From Denitrificimonas caeni DSM 24390 (GTDB lineage: Bacteria > Pseudomonadota > Gammaproteobacteria > Pseudomonadales > Pseudomonadaceae): a stretch of 64,000 bases of DNA. Positions 36,593-46,375 of this stretch are shown here, one piece after another (position 1 is the stretch's first letter; each line of letters starts with the position of its first letter). The stretch is from assembly GCF_000421765.1 (NCBI RefSeq), contig NZ_ATXQ01000001.1:248001-312000 (forward strand), given 5' to 3'. A program made the translations under genes and the position numbers. The notes below the pieces were generated by a model, which saw only the letters and a program-made list of their open reading frames with translations, had not been told where the DNA came from and did not search any database.

Positions 36593-38074
36593 TTATTCAA
36601 ACCAGTGGGCGCGGGCGGCCATGATCAGCTTGCCGGCACGATCTTCAGTCATGCCTTCGATGTCGAGCAAATCATCAATAGACTGCTCAGCGAGATCTTC
36701 GCGACAGAGCACTCCACGAACAGCCAGCTCTACAGCCAGCTCTTTACTCATGCCCGTTAAGTCGAGCAAATCTTGTTGCGGCTGAACACCAGCCAATTTT
36801 TCTTCTGTAGCAATTGCACGGGACAACAGACAGTTTTTGGCACGGGTGCGAAGCTCATTGACCAAGTCTTCATCAAAGTCATCAATATTGAGCATCTCTT
36901 CCATCGGCACATAGGCCACTTCGTCCAAACTACTGAAGCCTTCGTCAACCAGAACTTGCGCTAGATCTTCGTCGATCTCAAGATCACGGACAAATAACTG
37001 CACAATGTCGCCAGTCTCTTCTTGCTGACGGGCCTGAATTTCTTCTTGGCTCATCACATTTAAAGTCCAGCCAGTCAGCTGTGAAGCAAGACGTACGTTT
37101 TGTCCGCCACGACCAATGGCTTGCGCGAGGTTTTCTTCGGCCACCGCAATATCCATCGTATGGGTATCTTCATCAACGATGATAGCCACAACTTCCGCCG
37201 GTGACATCGCACTAATGACAAACTGCGCAGGGTTTTCATCCCACAGCACAATATCAACACGCTCACCACCTAACTCACCAGAGACCGCTTGCACGCGTGA
37301 GCCACGCATACCAATACAAGCACCCTGCGGATCAATACGCTTATCTTTCGAGCGTACGGCTATTTTAGCACGCGAGCCTGGGTCACGGGCAGCGGCCATA
37401 ATTTCGATTAAACCTTCAGAGATTTCTGGAACTTCAATATTAAACAGCTCCATAATCATTTCTGGCGCAGTGCGTGATAGCACGAGCTGCGGCCCACGAT
37501 TTTCTGAGCGAATGTCTTGCAACAGCGCACGCACACGGGCGCCAACCCGGAAGGTCTCACGCGGAATGATATCTTCACGGGCTAAAATAGCTTCAGCGTT
37601 GTTACCTAGATCGACAATAATATTATCGCGAGTAACCTTCTTCACCGTACCAAAGATAATTTGACCAAGCTTACTGCGATACGCTTCGACAATTTGCGCA
37701 CGCTCAGCCTCACGCACTTTTTGCACGATCACTTGTTTGGCCGTTTGTGCAGCAATACGGCCAAAAGCAATGGATTCGACTTTTTCTTCTAGCACATCAC
37801 CAACAGATGGATTATCCATACGCTTTTCAGCCATATCGATGGTCATCTGATGTGCAGGGTCATCAAAATCGGCCTCTTCAACCACTGTCCAGCGACGGAA
37901 GGTTTCATAACTACCTGTTTGTCGATCAATCACAACACGCAGATCAACTTCATCTTCGTAGTTTTTCTTGGTAGCCGTTGCCAATGCCAACTCCAGGGCT
38001 TCAAAAATCACCGCTGGCGGAACGCCTTTTTCGTTAGAGACTGATTCAACAACCAGTAAAATTTCTTTGCTCAT
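36593..38074 (-). CDS. nusA: transcription termination/antitermination factor NusA
   Basis: NusA binds RNA polymerase and controls pausing, termination and antitermination. The 493-residue protein has the N-terminal polymerase-binding domain ([25 protein letters not shown]), an S1 domain ([24 protein letters not shown]), two KH domains ([42 protein letters not shown]) and two C-terminal acidic HhH repeats ([53 protein letters not shown]). ATG 38074 gives the conserved start MSKEILLVV. It follows rimP by 48 bases. Confidence 0.97.
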   Translation of the reverse strand: MSKEILLVVESVSNEKGVPPAVIFEALELALATATKKNYEDEVDLRVVIDRQTGSYETFRRWTVVEEADFDDPAHQMTIDMAEKRMDNPSVGDVLEEKVESIAFGRIAAQTAKQVIVQKVREAERAQIVEAYRSKLGQIIFGTVKKVTRDNIIVDLGNNAEAILAREDIIPRETFRVGARVRALLQDIRSENRGPQLVLSRTAPEMIMELFNIEVPEISEGLIEIMAAARDPGSRAKIAVRSKDKRIDPQGACIGMRGSRVQAVSGELGGERVDIVLWDENPAQFVISAMSPAEVVAIIVDEDTHTMDIAVAEENLAQAIGRGGQNVRLASQLTGWTLNVMSQEEIQARQQEETGDIVQLFVRDLEIDEDLAQVLVDEGFSSLDEVAYVPMEEMLNIDDFDEDLVNELRTRAKNCLLSRAIATEEKLAGVQPQQDLLDLTGMSKELAVELAVRGVLCREDLAEQSIDDLLDIEGMTEDRAGKLIMAARAHWFE

Positions 38075-38122
38075 CGCATGCCTCGCCTTTCGCAAACTAT
38101 AAAAGTCGCGGAGTCCGTATTC

Positions 38123-38581
38123 TTATTCAAAGTTCGGAAGTATGTTCGCTTTTTCAATCAGATCGATTGGCAACAGGTACTCGTACTCATCCACCTGAAT
38201 AACCACATCTTGATCTTCGACTGATCGAATCAGCCCTTGGAAATTGCGGCGTTCTTCCACTGGAGAACGTAATCTAATTTTCACTTGCTCACCCACAAAC
38301 TCAGCAAACTGCGCCAAAGTAAAGAGCGGGCGATCCATTCCTGGAGAAGAAACTTCAAGCGTATATTCAGAACTGATTGGATCTTCAACATCCATAACAG
38401 CACTAAGCTGACGACTCACTGTTTCACAATCTTCGATCACAATTCCTTTTTCATGATCAATATAAACTCGCAGCACTGAATGACGGCCTTGAGAAATATA
38501 CTCAATACCCCAGCACCTATAACCTAACGCTTCGATCACCGGCGTCAATATGTTCTGCAACTGTTCCAGCTTGCTCGTCAT
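38123..38581 (-). CDS. rimP: ribosome maturation factor RimP
   Basis: RimP binds the free 30S subunit and is needed for its maturation. The 152-residue protein shows [28 protein letters not shown], the [19 protein letters not shown] stretch and [20 protein letters not shown], then a C-terminal SH3-like domain. ATG 38581 has a strong GGAGG with 5-base spacing. It opens the rimP-nusA-infB-rbfA-truB-rpsO-pnp cluster; its promoter should lie in the ~80 bases between this start and the upstream terminator. Confidence 0.95.
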   Translation of the reverse strand: MTSKLEQLQNILTPVIEALGYRCWGIEYISQGRHSVLRVYIDHEKGIVIEDCETVSRQLSAVMDVEDPISSEYTLEVSSPGMDRPLFTLAQFAEFVGEQVKIRLRSPVEERRNFQGLIRSVEDQDVVIQVDEYEYLLPIDLIEKANILPNFE

Positions 38582-38660
38582 CCGACCTCCAATGCACGCT
38601 GTAGAAATGAAAAATGGGCATAACGCCCATCCAAAATTTAAAAATATTTCTGTGCGACCT

Positions 38661-38688
38661 AACAAAAAGCCCCTTACAAGGGGCTTTT
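38661..38688 (-). terminator. terminator upstream of rimP
   Basis: An 11-bp stem AAAAGCCCCTT / AAGGGGCTTTT with a two-base loop, followed by TTTTTG on the minus strand. It closes the secG-tRNA-Leu transcript before the rimP promoter. Confidence 0.8.
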
Positions 38689-38786
38689 AGAAGCAATCTG
38701 TCACGTCCACTTGCGCAATCACAAGTGTAAAGCATAACGTGAGGCCGAATAATACAGCCACAACCTGCTTCAGTCAAGCAGACTAC

Positions 38787-38820
38787 AAACAAGATCGCCT
38801 GCATACAGCAGGCGATCTTG
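38787..38820 (-). terminator. hairpin directly after tRNA-Leu(GAG)
   Basis: A perfect 12-bp stem CAAGATCGCCTG / CAGGCGATCTTG with a 7-base loop begins 6 bases after the tRNA 3' end on the minus strand and is followed by only TTT, so it may be a processing or weak terminator hairpin backing the stronger one downstream. Confidence 0.55.
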
Positions 38821-38826
38821 TAATAT

Positions 38827-38912
38827 TGGTACCGAGAAGGGGACTCGAACCCCTACAGCCTATGGCCACTACCACCTCAAGGTAGCGTGTCTACCAATTC
38901 CACCACCTCGGC
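38827..38912 (-). tRNA. tRNA-Leu (anticodon GAG)
   Basis: An 86-base class II tRNA on the minus strand. The acceptor GCCGAGG pairs with TCTCGGT with G-U pairs at the ends, the discriminator is A and CCA is encoded. The anticodon stem CTACC/GGTAG holds loop TTGAGGT, anticodon GAG (38876-38878 as complement), reading CUC and CUU. It lies between secG and rimP, the normal place in Pseudomonas. Confidence 0.95.
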
Positions 38913-38916
38913 AAAA

Positions 38917-39294
38917 TCAATCTACAGCAGGTACATCACTTTCTGTTGCTTCAGTCGCTTTGCTTTCAACTTGAGGAATGTCTTCCAGCAAAGGTTGCGC
39001 CTGAGGCTTCACTTCCAATACTGCAGGATCAGGTAAACCTAACTCAGTAATGGTTACAGCACGGTCTTTAGCGTAAAACGCCAAGCCCAAGCTTGTTGCA
39101 AAAAACACAGCTGCTAACACAGCTGTAAAACGACTCAAAAAACTACTTGAACCTTGCGATCCAAAAACAGTACCTGAAGCGCCCGAACCAAATGAAGCAC
39201 CAGCGTCTGCGCCCTTGCCCTGCTGAATCAGAACAAAACCTACAACACCAATCGCAACCACCAAATGCACAATAATTATGACTGTTTCCAGCAT
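38917..39294 (-). CDS. secG: protein translocase subunit SecG
   Basis: SecG is the small helper subunit of the SecYEG channel. The 125-residue protein has two transmembrane helices (about residues 2-22, [22 protein letters not shown] cut here to its core, and 52-72) separated by the hallmark loop [32 protein letters not shown], followed by a Glu/Pro-rich tail ([17 protein letters not shown]). ATG 39294 lies one base after the tpiA stop, so tpiA-secG are coupled, and tRNA-Leu follows secG by four bases. Confidence 0.94.
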   Translation of the reverse strand: MLETVIIIVHLVVAIGVVGFVLIQQGKGADAGASFGSGASGTVFGSQGSSSFLSRFTAVLAAVFFATSLGLAFYAKDRAVTITELGLPDPAVLEVKPQAQPLLEDIPQVESKATEATESDVPAVD

Positions 39295-39295
39295 T

Positions 39296-40051
39296 TTAGT
39301 TTCCCGCAGCGCGACAGATCGCACTAAATTCATCTGCATTGAGGGAGGCTCCGCCTACTAACCCCCCATCGATATCTGCTTGAGCAAACAACTCAGCAGC
39401 ATTAGCGGCTTTAACACTGCCACCGTAAATAATACGTAACTCTTGGGCAATTGACGCGCTGTATTTTGCCACATGTGCACGTATTTGTGCATGTATTTCT
39501 TGCGCTTGCTCTGGGGAGGCTGTTAATCCGGTACCTATAGCCCAAATGGGCTCATAAGCAATTACCGCATTACGCAGCACATCAACACCTAATTCAAGCA
39601 GTATTGCATCAACCTGTCTTTGTACAGTAAGCAAAGCCAAACCTGCTTCACGCTCTGCAAGCGTTTCACCGACACAAAGAATGGGAGTTAACCCTGCACT
39701 TTGAGCTGCAATAAACTTGCGGCATATTACACCATCATTTTCTTCTTGCAACTGTCTTCTTTCAGAATGCCCCACAATTACCATGGAGCAACCTAAATCC
39801 TGCAGCTGTAACGCAGAGGTTTCGCCAGTCAGCGCCCCCTCTTCCATCTGCACCGCACAGTCTTGCGAACCAACAACAATAGCGCAATCAGCCACAGCAG
39901 CAAGGACAGTTTGCAAGTAAATCAAACCCGGGAAAATTGCAACATCAACGTCAGCAGGCATAGCTTGTACTGATAGTTCAGTAACCAGCTTAGCGATACT
40001 GCCGCGAGTGCCATGCATTTTCCAATTACCAGCTACCAATGGGCGACGCAT
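39296..40051 (-). CDS. tpiA: triosephosphate isomerase
   Basis: TpiA interconverts dihydroxyacetone phosphate and glyceraldehyde 3-phosphate. The 251-residue TIM barrel has GNWKMHG (catalytic Lys), VIVGHSERR (catalytic His), [11 protein letters not shown] (catalytic Glu) and the phosphate loop [15 protein letters not shown] with the final GGLVGGASL. It starts 65 bases after glmM's stop on the same strand and is followed at one base by secG. Confidence 0.97.
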   Translation of the reverse strand: MRRPLVAGNWKMHGTRGSIAKLVTELSVQAMPADVDVAIFPGLIYLQTVLAAVADCAIVVGSQDCAVQMEEGALTGETSALQLQDLGCSMVIVGHSERRQLQEENDGVICRKFIAAQSAGLTPILCVGETLAEREAGLALLTVQRQVDAILLELGVDVLRNAVIAYEPIWAIGTGLTASPEQAQEIHAQIRAHVAKYSASIAQELRIIYGGSVKAANAAELFAQADIDGGLVGGASLNADEFSAICRAAGN

Positions 40052-40116
40052 GTCGTACCTCTTCGCTCAAAGTGGGCGCAGATATTACTCAAGCGCATAA
40101 AAACATGCAAGCAGAA

Positions 40117-41460
40117 TCAAGCACATACTGTTTTAACAACATCAGCCAAGTGCTGTGCATGGCGCATCACCACAGACTCATCATCACCTTCAACCATTAC
40201 TCGCACCAAAGGCTCGGTACCTGATTTGCGCAATAAAACGCGCCCACGCCCAGCCATTGCCGTAGTGACTTCATCACACGCCGCTTGCACTTGCGGATGC
40301 GTAACAGGATCAGCATCCCCCGTAAAACGCACATTAATCAGCACTTGTGGTAGTTTCTGCCAAGCCAAACGCTCTTTCGCTAGACTTTGACCACGACGAC
40401 GCAAAGCCAATAACACCTGCAACGCTGCAATAATCGCATCCCCTGTGGTGGCATGCTGCGCACAGAGAATATGCCCTGAGTTTTCTCCACCAAGCACCCA
40501 TTGCCGCTCTTGCATTTCTGCCATCACATAACGGTCACCCACTTTAGCGCGAACAAAGGGTATTGCACGCTCTTTTAGCGCCAGCTCAAGCCCCAGATTA
40601 CTCATCAAAGTGCCGACTACACCGGTTCCTTCCGGCAAACGATCACGTTCTTGAATGTCAGTTGCTATGATATATAACAAATCATCGCCATCGACGATGG
40701 CGCCGGTATGATCGACCATTTGCACACGGTCGCCATCACCATCAAAAGCGATGCCCAGGTCGGCACCATGCTCGACCACAGCCTTTTGTAAAGCCCCTAA
40801 ACTCGTTGAACCGACGCCTGCATTGATATTCAAACCATCAGGATGAGCTGCGGTCGTGATCACCTGCGCACCGAGCTCACTAAATACATTAGGAGCCACT
40901 TTATAAGTAGCACCATGGGCGCAATCAAGGACAATTTTTAAACCGGCAAAACTGGTACTGGTTGGCACACTACTTTTGCAAAACTCAATATAACGTCCCG
41001 CGGCATCGTTGATCCGTGACGCCTTACCAAGCTGTTCTGACTCAACCACAGTCATTGGCATATCGAGCAATTCTTCAATCATTAATTCCAGCGAGTCGGG
41101 TAATTTCGTACCGCCACCGGAGAAGAACTTAATGCCGTTATCATAATGAGGATTATGCGATGCGCTGATCACAATACCCGCGTCGGCCTGAAATGTACGG
41201 GTGAGATAGGCTACCGCAGGCGTTGGCATGGGACCAAGCAACATCACATCGGCACCTGCGGCGGACAAACCGGCTTGCAGCGCCGATTCAAACATGTAAC
41301 CGGAAATACGCGTATCTTTACCAATTAAAATACGGCATTTACCTTGCTTACGAAATGCCATACCTGCTGCCCAGCCTAGCTTTAGCATGAACTCAGGAGT
41401 GATTGGTGCAGTGCCTACGCGACCACGAATACCATCCGTGCCAAAGTATTTTTTTGTCAT
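40117..41460 (-). CDS. glmM: phosphoglucosamine mutase GlmM
   Basis: GlmM converts glucosamine-6-phosphate to glucosamine-1-phosphate for peptidoglycan and LPS. The 447-residue enzyme shows [13 protein letters not shown] at the N-terminus, the active phosphoserine loop [19 protein letters not shown], the Mg loop [13 protein letters not shown], the sugar loop GGENSGHI and the phosphate loop [19 protein letters not shown] 41460 follows folP by four bases, giving the folP-glmM pair also found in E. coli. Confidence 0.97.
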   Translation of the reverse strand: MTKKYFGTDGIRGRVGTAPITPEFMLKLGWAAGMAFRKQGKCRILIGKDTRISGYMFESALQAGLSAAGADVMLLGPMPTPAVAYLTRTFQADAGIVISASHNPHYDNGIKFFSGGGTKLPDSLELMIEELLDMPMTVVESEQLGKASRINDAAGRYIEFCKSSVPTSTSFAGLKIVLDCAHGATYKVAPNVFSELGAQVITTAAHPDGLNINAGVGSTSLGALQKAVVEHGADLGIAFDGDGDRVQMVDHTGAIVDGDDLLYIIATDIQERDRLPEGTGVVGTLMSNLGLELALKERAIPFVRAKVGDRYVMAEMQERQWVLGGENSGHILCAQHATTGDAIIAALQVLLALRRRGQSLAKERLAWQKLPQVLINVRFTGDADPVTHPQVQAACDEVTTAMAGRGRVLLRKSGTEPLVRVMVEGDDESVVMRHAQHLADVVKTVCA

Positions 41461-41464
41461 TGCT

Positions 41465-42322
41465 TTATTGTTCCTTTGCAGCATCTTGTACCGCATTGTA
41501 GATTTTCAATGCATCCATGGTCGCCGCCACATCATGCACCCGTAAAATTTTAGCTCCGCGCTCTAGCGCCATAACGGCCAAAGCTAAACTGCCATATAAA
41601 CGCTGATCAACAGGCCGCTGTAAAATGTTGCCGATCATGCTTTTTCGAGATACGCCCACCAAAAGCGGCCGCTGCAAGCTTTGCAACTCCGGCAAGCGCT
41701 TAAATAATTCATAATTATGCTGGGTATTTTTGGCAAATCCAAAGCCAGGATCAAGAATAATGCGCTCCACAGCAATGCCAGCAGCAACACAAGCACTGAT
41801 GCGCTCCTGCAAGAAGCCCTTGACCTCAGCAGCAACATCCACGTAATGCGGCGCATCCTGCATGGTCTGAGGTTCACCACGCATATGCATTAAACAAACA
41901 GGCAAATGCGTTGCTGCAGCCGCATCTAAAGCACCATCACGTTGCAACGAACGCACATCATTAATCAATCCTGCGCCGAGACGGGCTGACTCACGAATCA
42001 CTGCAGGCGTGGACGTATCTACTGAAATAATCACATCGCACTCAGCAGCAAGCCTCTCAATCAATGGTGCAACCCGATCAAGCTCTTGCTGTGCACTGAC
42101 AATAGCGGCCCCAGGACGAGTTGATTCACCACCCACATCAATAATACTTGCACCGGCTGCCACCATCTCATGAGCGCGCAAGACGGCCTGTTCTAACGAG
42201 GTGTAGCGTCCGCCATCAGAAAACGAGTCAGGGGTTACATTGAGAATACCCATAACATGGGCGCGTGTAAGGTCAAGCTGATGTTTGCCGCAACCTAAAT
42301 ACGGGTGTGCAATAGCGTGCAT
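41465..42322 (-). CDS. folP: dihydropteroate synthase
   Basis: FolP joins pterin pyrophosphate to p-aminobenzoate in folate synthesis and is the sulfonamide target. The 285-residue barrel has [64 protein letters not shown] in consecutive strands, [18 protein letters not shown] and [13 protein letters not shown], and ends with [16 protein letters not shown]. No substitution pattern suggesting sulfonamide resistance is obvious, though this was not compared with a reference. It lies after ftsH, as in E. coli and Pseudomonas. Confidence 0.96.
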   Translation of the reverse strand: MHAIAHPYLGCGKHQLDLTRAHVMGILNVTPDSFSDGGRYTSLEQAVLRAHEMVAAGASIIDVGGESTRPGAAIVSAQQELDRVAPLIERLAAECDVIISVDTSTPAVIRESARLGAGLINDVRSLQRDGALDAAAATHLPVCLMHMRGEPQTMQDAPHYVDVAAEVKGFLQERISACVAAGIAVERIILDPGFGFAKNTQHNYELFKRLPELQSLQRPLLVGVSRKSMIGNILQRPVDQRLYGSLALAVMALERGAKILRVHDVAATMDALKIYNAVQDAAKEQ

Positions 42323-42345
42323 AATCTGCCTTTCTGTTCTATTGA

Positions 42346-42369
42346 AACGGGCGCTAAAGAGCGCCCGTT
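42346..42369 (-). other. hairpin between ftsH and folP
   Basis: A perfect 10-bp stem AACGGGCGCT / AGCGCCCGTT with a four-base loop starts 10 bases after the ftsH stop. It is followed by TTC rather than a T-run, so it may give partial termination or protect the ftsH 3' end. Confidence 0.6.
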
Positions 42370-42379
42370 GTGCTGATTA

Positions 42380-44314
42380 TTAATGTTCGCCTGCCGGCCC
42401 ACCAATTGGCGCCTCTGGCCGTTCTTGTGCAGACTTGTCCTGCTCTTGCTGGGGCTCGGCCTGCCGAGCAGACTTACCCGCTGAACCACCACCGCTCCAA
42501 TCTTTTGGCTCACGCGGCTCACGACCACTCATGATGTCATCAATCTGGTCACTATCAATGGTTTCATACTTCATCAAAGCCATCGCCATCTGCTCAAGCT
42601 TATCGCGATTATCCAGCAAGATCTGTTTAGCAGTCGCGTAGCAATGATCAATAATGTCGCGGATTTCTTGGTCGATCAATTTAGCCGTGTCACCAGAAAC
42701 ATTACTAGTGCCACCACCTGAACGGCCTAAGAAACTTTCATTTTCTTCTTCGGCATACATCAAAGGACCGAGTTTTTCTGACAATCCCCACTTAGTCACC
42801 ATATTTCGTGCTAACTGCGTAGCACGCATAATATCGTTAGAGGCTCCAGTGGTGACACCATCAAAACCAAGTGTCATTTCCTCAGCAATTCGACCACCAT
42901 AGAGCGAACAAATCTGACTGATCAAGCCGCGCTTAGACAAGCTGTAACGATCTTCTTCAGGTAAGAACATGGTCACACCTAAAGCTCGCCCACGCGGAAT
43001 GATGGACACTTTATACACTGGGTCATGCTCTGGTACTAAGCGACCAACAATTGCATGCCCTGCTTCATGGTAGGCCGTGTTGAGCTTTTCTTTTTCAGAC
43101 ATCACCATGGACTTACGCTCTGCACCCATCATGATTTTGTCTTTGGCCAACTCAAACTCTTTCATGGTCACTAAGCGACTTTCAGAACGCGCAGCAAATA
43201 GCGCTGCTTCATTGACCAAGTTAGCCAAGTCTGCACCCGAGAAACCTGGTGTGCCTCGAGCAATGACCGCTGCATCAACATCATCATGCACCGGCACTTT
43301 GCGCATATGCACTTGAAGAATTTGCTCACGACCACGAATATCCGGCAGACCTACCACAACCTGGCGGTCAAAACGCCCTGGACGCAACAACGCTGGATCC
43401 AGTACATCGGGACGGTTAGTTGCAGCAATGACAATTACGCCATCATTGTCTTCAAAGCCATCCATCTCAACCAATAATTGGTTTAGCGTCTGCTCGCGCT
43501 CATCATTACCACCGCCCATACCAGCGCCACGATGACGACCCACGGCATCAATTTCATCAATAAAGATAATGCAAGGGGCGTGTTTCTTCGCTTGTTCAAA
43601 CATATCGCGAACACGCGAGGCACCGACACCGACAAACATCTCTACGAAGTCAGAACCAGAAATGGTAAAGAACGGTACTTTTGCTTCACCGGCAATGGCT
43701 TTTGCCAACAAGGTTTTACCGGTACCGGGCTGTCCGACCATCAGCACGCCGCGTGGAATCTTACCGCCTAAGCGCTGAAAGCGACTTGGGTCACGTAAGA
43801 ACTCAACAATCTCACCCACTTCTTCTTTAGCTTCATCACAACCCGCAACGTCAGCCAATGTGGTTTTGATTTGATCCTCTGCAAGCAAACGCGCCTTACT
43901 TTTTCCAAAGCTCATGGGTCCGCCCTTACCGCCAGCGCCACCTTGCATTTGACGCATAAAGAACATCACCACAGCTAAAATAATCAGAATAGGGAAACTG
44001 GCAACCAATAATTGCATCCACATGCTTTGGCGCTCTGGCTGCTTACCTACGATGCTGACGTTGTTATCAATCAGATCGCCCATCAGACCATTATCCTGAA
44101 TGGCCGGACGCACGGTTTCAAAGACACTACCATCAGTGCGCATACCGCTGATCACAAAACCATCTACTGTAACTTGCTGAACACGACCTGACTTCACTTC
44201 TTCAATAAAAGAACTGTAGTTCAGCTTGCCCGTTTCACTTTGCGAGGAAAAGTTGTTCATTACAGTCACTAGGACAGCAGCGATAACTAACCACAAAAGT
44301 AGGTTTTTAGTCAT
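42380..44314 (-). CDS. ftsH: ATP-dependent zinc metalloprotease FtsH
   Basis: FtsH is the membrane-anchored AAA+ protease that degrades LpxC, sigma-32 and damaged membrane proteins. The 644-residue protein has two transmembrane helices (about residues 3-20 and 98-118) around a periplasmic domain, the AAA module with [33 protein letters not shown] and the arginine fingers in [21 protein letters not shown], and the protease domain with HEAGH ([12 protein letters not shown]). The Gln/Glu/Pro-rich tail is typical. ATG 44314 gives the pseudomonad start; a GTG three codons earlier is possible. Confidence 0.97.
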   Translation of the reverse strand: MTKNLLLWLVIAAVLVTVMNNFSSQSETGKLNYSSFIEEVKSGRVQQVTVDGFVISGMRTDGSVFETVRPAIQDNGLMGDLIDNNVSIVGKQPERQSMWMQLLVASFPILIILAVVMFFMRQMQGGAGGKGGPMSFGKSKARLLAEDQIKTTLADVAGCDEAKEEVGEIVEFLRDPSRFQRLGGKIPRGVLMVGQPGTGKTLLAKAIAGEAKVPFFTISGSDFVEMFVGVGASRVRDMFEQAKKHAPCIIFIDEIDAVGRHRGAGMGGGNDEREQTLNQLLVEMDGFEDNDGVIVIAATNRPDVLDPALLRPGRFDRQVVVGLPDIRGREQILQVHMRKVPVHDDVDAAVIARGTPGFSGADLANLVNEAALFAARSESRLVTMKEFELAKDKIMMGAERKSMVMSEKEKLNTAYHEAGHAIVGRLVPEHDPVYKVSIIPRGRALGVTMFLPEEDRYSLSKRGLISQICSLYGGRIAEEMTLGFDGVTTGASNDIMRATQLARNMVTKWGLSEKLGPLMYAEEENESFLGRSGGGTSNVSGDTAKLIDQEIRDIIDHCYATAKQILLDNRDKLEQMAMALMKYETIDSDQIDDIMSGREPREPKDWSGGGSAGKSARQAEPQQEQDKSAQERPEAPIGGPAGEH

Positions 44315-44428
44315 ATCGTTCACTTCAATTTACCCTCTGCTGCACTCAGCGCAACACATACGTCAATTACACATAACAAACTTACTACAGATTGACGCAC
44401 TGCGTGTGTTTGTCCTGTAACAATACAT

Positions 44429-45064
44429 TTAAACATTTTCATCCAAGGCGCGCATGCCGCGTGCTAACAAATACTGCTCACGCGAGCGGTCTCGTGATGA
44501 AGCGGGCTTGCGCATTTGCACTTTTTCAAAGCGACTGCGCACATCACGCAAATAGGCATCGAAACCTTCACCGTGAAACACTTTAATTAAAAAATCGCCA
44601 CCCGGGCGTAGTACTTTAGATGCTAAATCCAAGGCGAGTTCACATAAATACATCGCCGCTGCTTGATCAGCAGCCCTCACACCACTCATATTGGGGGCCA
44701 TGTCGGAAATAACAAGGTCGACTGGATTATTCCCCACCGCATCCATGATTTGCTGAAACACTCGTTCTTCAGTGAAGTCACCTTCAATAAAGGTTACATC
44801 AGCAATCGCCGCCATCGGCAAAATATCTGAAGCAATCAAAGTGCCTTTGTCACCAATCACGCGACTGGTCACTTGTGACCAGCCCCCTGGGGCGCTGCCC
44901 AAATCAATCACAGTCATACCCGGACGCAAGATACGATCTTTTTCTTGCACTTCTAACAATTTATAGCTGGCACGCGAGCGGTAGCCATCTTTTTGCGCCA
45001 TTTTTACAAACGGATCATCAAAATGTTCTTTTAACCAACGCGAACTGCTTTTAGATCGAGCCAC
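44429..45064 (-). CDS. rlmE: 23S rRNA (uridine-2552-2'-O)-methyltransferase RlmE
   Basis: RlmE (FtsJ/RrmJ) methylates U2552 in the A-loop of 23S rRNA, a late step of 50S assembly. The 211-residue enzyme has [30 protein letters not shown], the SAM motif [14 protein letters not shown], the catalytic K-D-K-E set (Lys in RASYKL, Asp in [11 protein letters not shown], Lys in [10 protein letters not shown], Glu near the end [16 protein letters not shown]). A GTG start at 45064 is chosen from AGAGG six bases upstream. It is followed by ftsH and divergent from yhbY, as in E. coli. Confidence 0.96.
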   Translation of the reverse strand: MARSKSSSRWLKEHFDDPFVKMAQKDGYRSRASYKLLEVQEKDRILRPGMTVIDLGSAPGGWSQVTSRVIGDKGTLIASDILPMAAIADVTFIEGDFTEERVFQQIMDAVGNNPVDLVISDMAPNMSGVRAADQAAAMYLCELALDLASKVLRPGGDFLIKVFHGEGFDAYLRDVRSRFEKVQMRKPASSRDRSREQYLLARGMRALDENV

Positions 45065-45134
45065 AGAATACCTCTTAAGCTTCAGGTCAGGTAAACTATC
45101 CACCTTCATTCATGTTACGACTCAGAGGTCGATT

Positions 45135-45446
45135 ATGTCGCTCACACAAGAGCAAAAGAAACAGTTTAAATCCATCGGCCATCACCTTAAGCCGATTGTT
45201 ACCATTGCCGATAACGGTTTAACCGATAACGTGCTAGCAGAACTGGATCGTGCCCTTAACGATCACGAACTTATTAAGGTTCAGCTACGTCTTGGCGAAC
45301 GCGAAGACCGTAAAGCAATCATTGATGAGCTGTGTGAAAAAAGCAGCTGCATGTTGGTGCAAAGCATCGGCAAGGTTGCACTGGTTTACCGTAAAAATGC
45401 ACAACCCAATAAAAACCTGTCCAACATATTACGCTACAACGCTTAA
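45135..45446 (+). CDS. yhbY: YhbY family CRM-domain RNA-binding protein
   Basis: YhbY is a small CRM/KOW-like RNA-binding protein associated with 50S assembly. The 103-residue sequence has the family core QFKSIGHHLKPIVTIADNGLTDNVLAELDRALNDHELIKVQ (residues about 10-50), with the conserved GLT and a C-terminal VQSIGKVALVYRKN. The gene is divergent from rlmE over a 70-base gap holding both promoters, which agrees with a joint role in large-subunit maturation. A GAGG ribosome binding site precedes ATG 45135. Confidence 0.93.
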   Translation: MSLTQEQKKQFKSIGHHLKPIVTIADNGLTDNVLAELDRALNDHELIKVQLRLGEREDRKAIIDELCEKSSCMLVQSIGKVALVYRKNAQPNKNLSNILRYNA

Positions 45447-45477
45447 TGACTCTGCCTCACCGCTTGGGCGTTACACC

Positions 45478-45933
45478 TCAACTTAACAGCTGAGAGTGGC
45501 GCCCAGGTATGGGTTGCAAAACCAACAACACACCGCACATCCCGACCGCCAAATAACTGTACACCAGCCAATATTGCGCAGCAGGCCAGAACGCTCGACA
45601 CATAAAGAAACTGCTGCACAGCATTAGCGTTGCTAGCAATAACTGTCCGCGCGAATCCTTCAGCATCTGCTTACACGGCATGGTCTGTTTAAGCACCCAC
45701 AACTGCAGTAGCACACAGGCTAATGCGAAACCGATAAGTAAGGGCCGCGCATACTGCGCGACCTCTTGCACTAACAAACTGGCAAAACCAAGCTTTTCTA
45801 ATACACCCAGCAAAACGAAGTGCATCATCCAAATACCACCAACCCAAAACACTTGCGCCAATTGCCAAGTATTCGCGCCTGCTTTGAATGAGCTGAGATT
45901 AGATATGACGCACCTCAATAATTTCGTATTCAA
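45478..45933 (-). CDS. DUF4149-like membrane protein downstream of greA
   Basis: The encoded protein (up to 151 residues) has four hydrophobic segments (about residues 24-48, 62-82, 97-115 and 122-140), with the DUF4149-type first helix [26 protein letters not shown]. Function is unknown. It lies after greA, as in other pseudomonads, and converges with yhbY. The start is uncertain: the longest frame opens with TTG 45933 and overlaps greA by 35 bases; a TTG five codons later (45918) is an alternative, and I see no strong ribosome binding site for either. Confidence 0.7.
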   Translation of the reverse strand: MNTKLLRCVISNLSSFKAGANTWQLAQVFWVGGIWMMHFVLLGVLEKLGFASLLVQEVAQYARPLLIGFALACVLLQLWVLKQTMPCKQMLKDSRGQLLLATLMLCSSFFMCRAFWPAAQYWLVYSYLAVGMCGVLLVLQPIPGRHSQLLS

Positions 45934-46375
45934 TTAAACCACTGGGTGTCTGCACCACCACTACTTCGCCTTCTTCCTTGCCAACCAAAGCGCGAGCAAT
46001 CGGCGATGTCACCGATATTTTACCCTGCTTAAGGTCCGCTTCATCTTCACCAACAATCTGATAAGTGACCGTCTCGTCCGTCTCAACGTTAGCAATTTCA
46101 ACCGTAGTACCGAAAAAAACTTTTCCGGTATAAGGAAGGGTGGTGACATCAATAATCTGCGCAGCAGAGAGGCGACCTTCGATGTCACGAATGCGCGCCT
46201 CAGTCATACCCTGCTGCTCACGCGCTGCATGGTATTCAGCGTTTTCTTTTAAGTCGCCCAATTCACGCGCGGTAGCAATGTCAGCGGTAATTTTTGGGCG
46301 CATTACGGTTTTCAGATGTTTAAGCTCTTCTTCCAAGGCGCGAGCGCCTTGGAGTGTCATTGGATATTTAGTCAC
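45899..46375 (-). CDS. greA: transcription elongation factor GreA
   Basis: GreA rescues backtracked RNA polymerase by stimulating transcript cleavage. The 158-residue protein has the N-terminal coiled coil with [23 protein letters not shown] and the acidic tip in [15 protein letters not shown], then the FKBP-like C-terminal domain [19 protein letters not shown] and [27 protein letters not shown]. The start is GTG, overlapping the carB stop as GTGA, so greA is translationally coupled to carB. Confidence 0.96.
   Translation of the reverse strand: MTKYPMTLQGARALEEELKHLKTVMRPKITADIATARELGDLKENAEYHAAREQQGMTEARIRDIEGRLSAAQIIDVTTLPYTGKVFFGTTVEIANVETDETVTYQIVGEDEADLKQGKISVTSPIARALVGKEEGEVVVVQTPSGLIEYEIIEVRHI

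Noticed and set aside
37116-37664. A 182-codon open frame antisense to nusA
   Set aside because: Fully within the conserved nusA coding region; Ser/Thr/Arg-rich product without motifs; no ribosome binding site.
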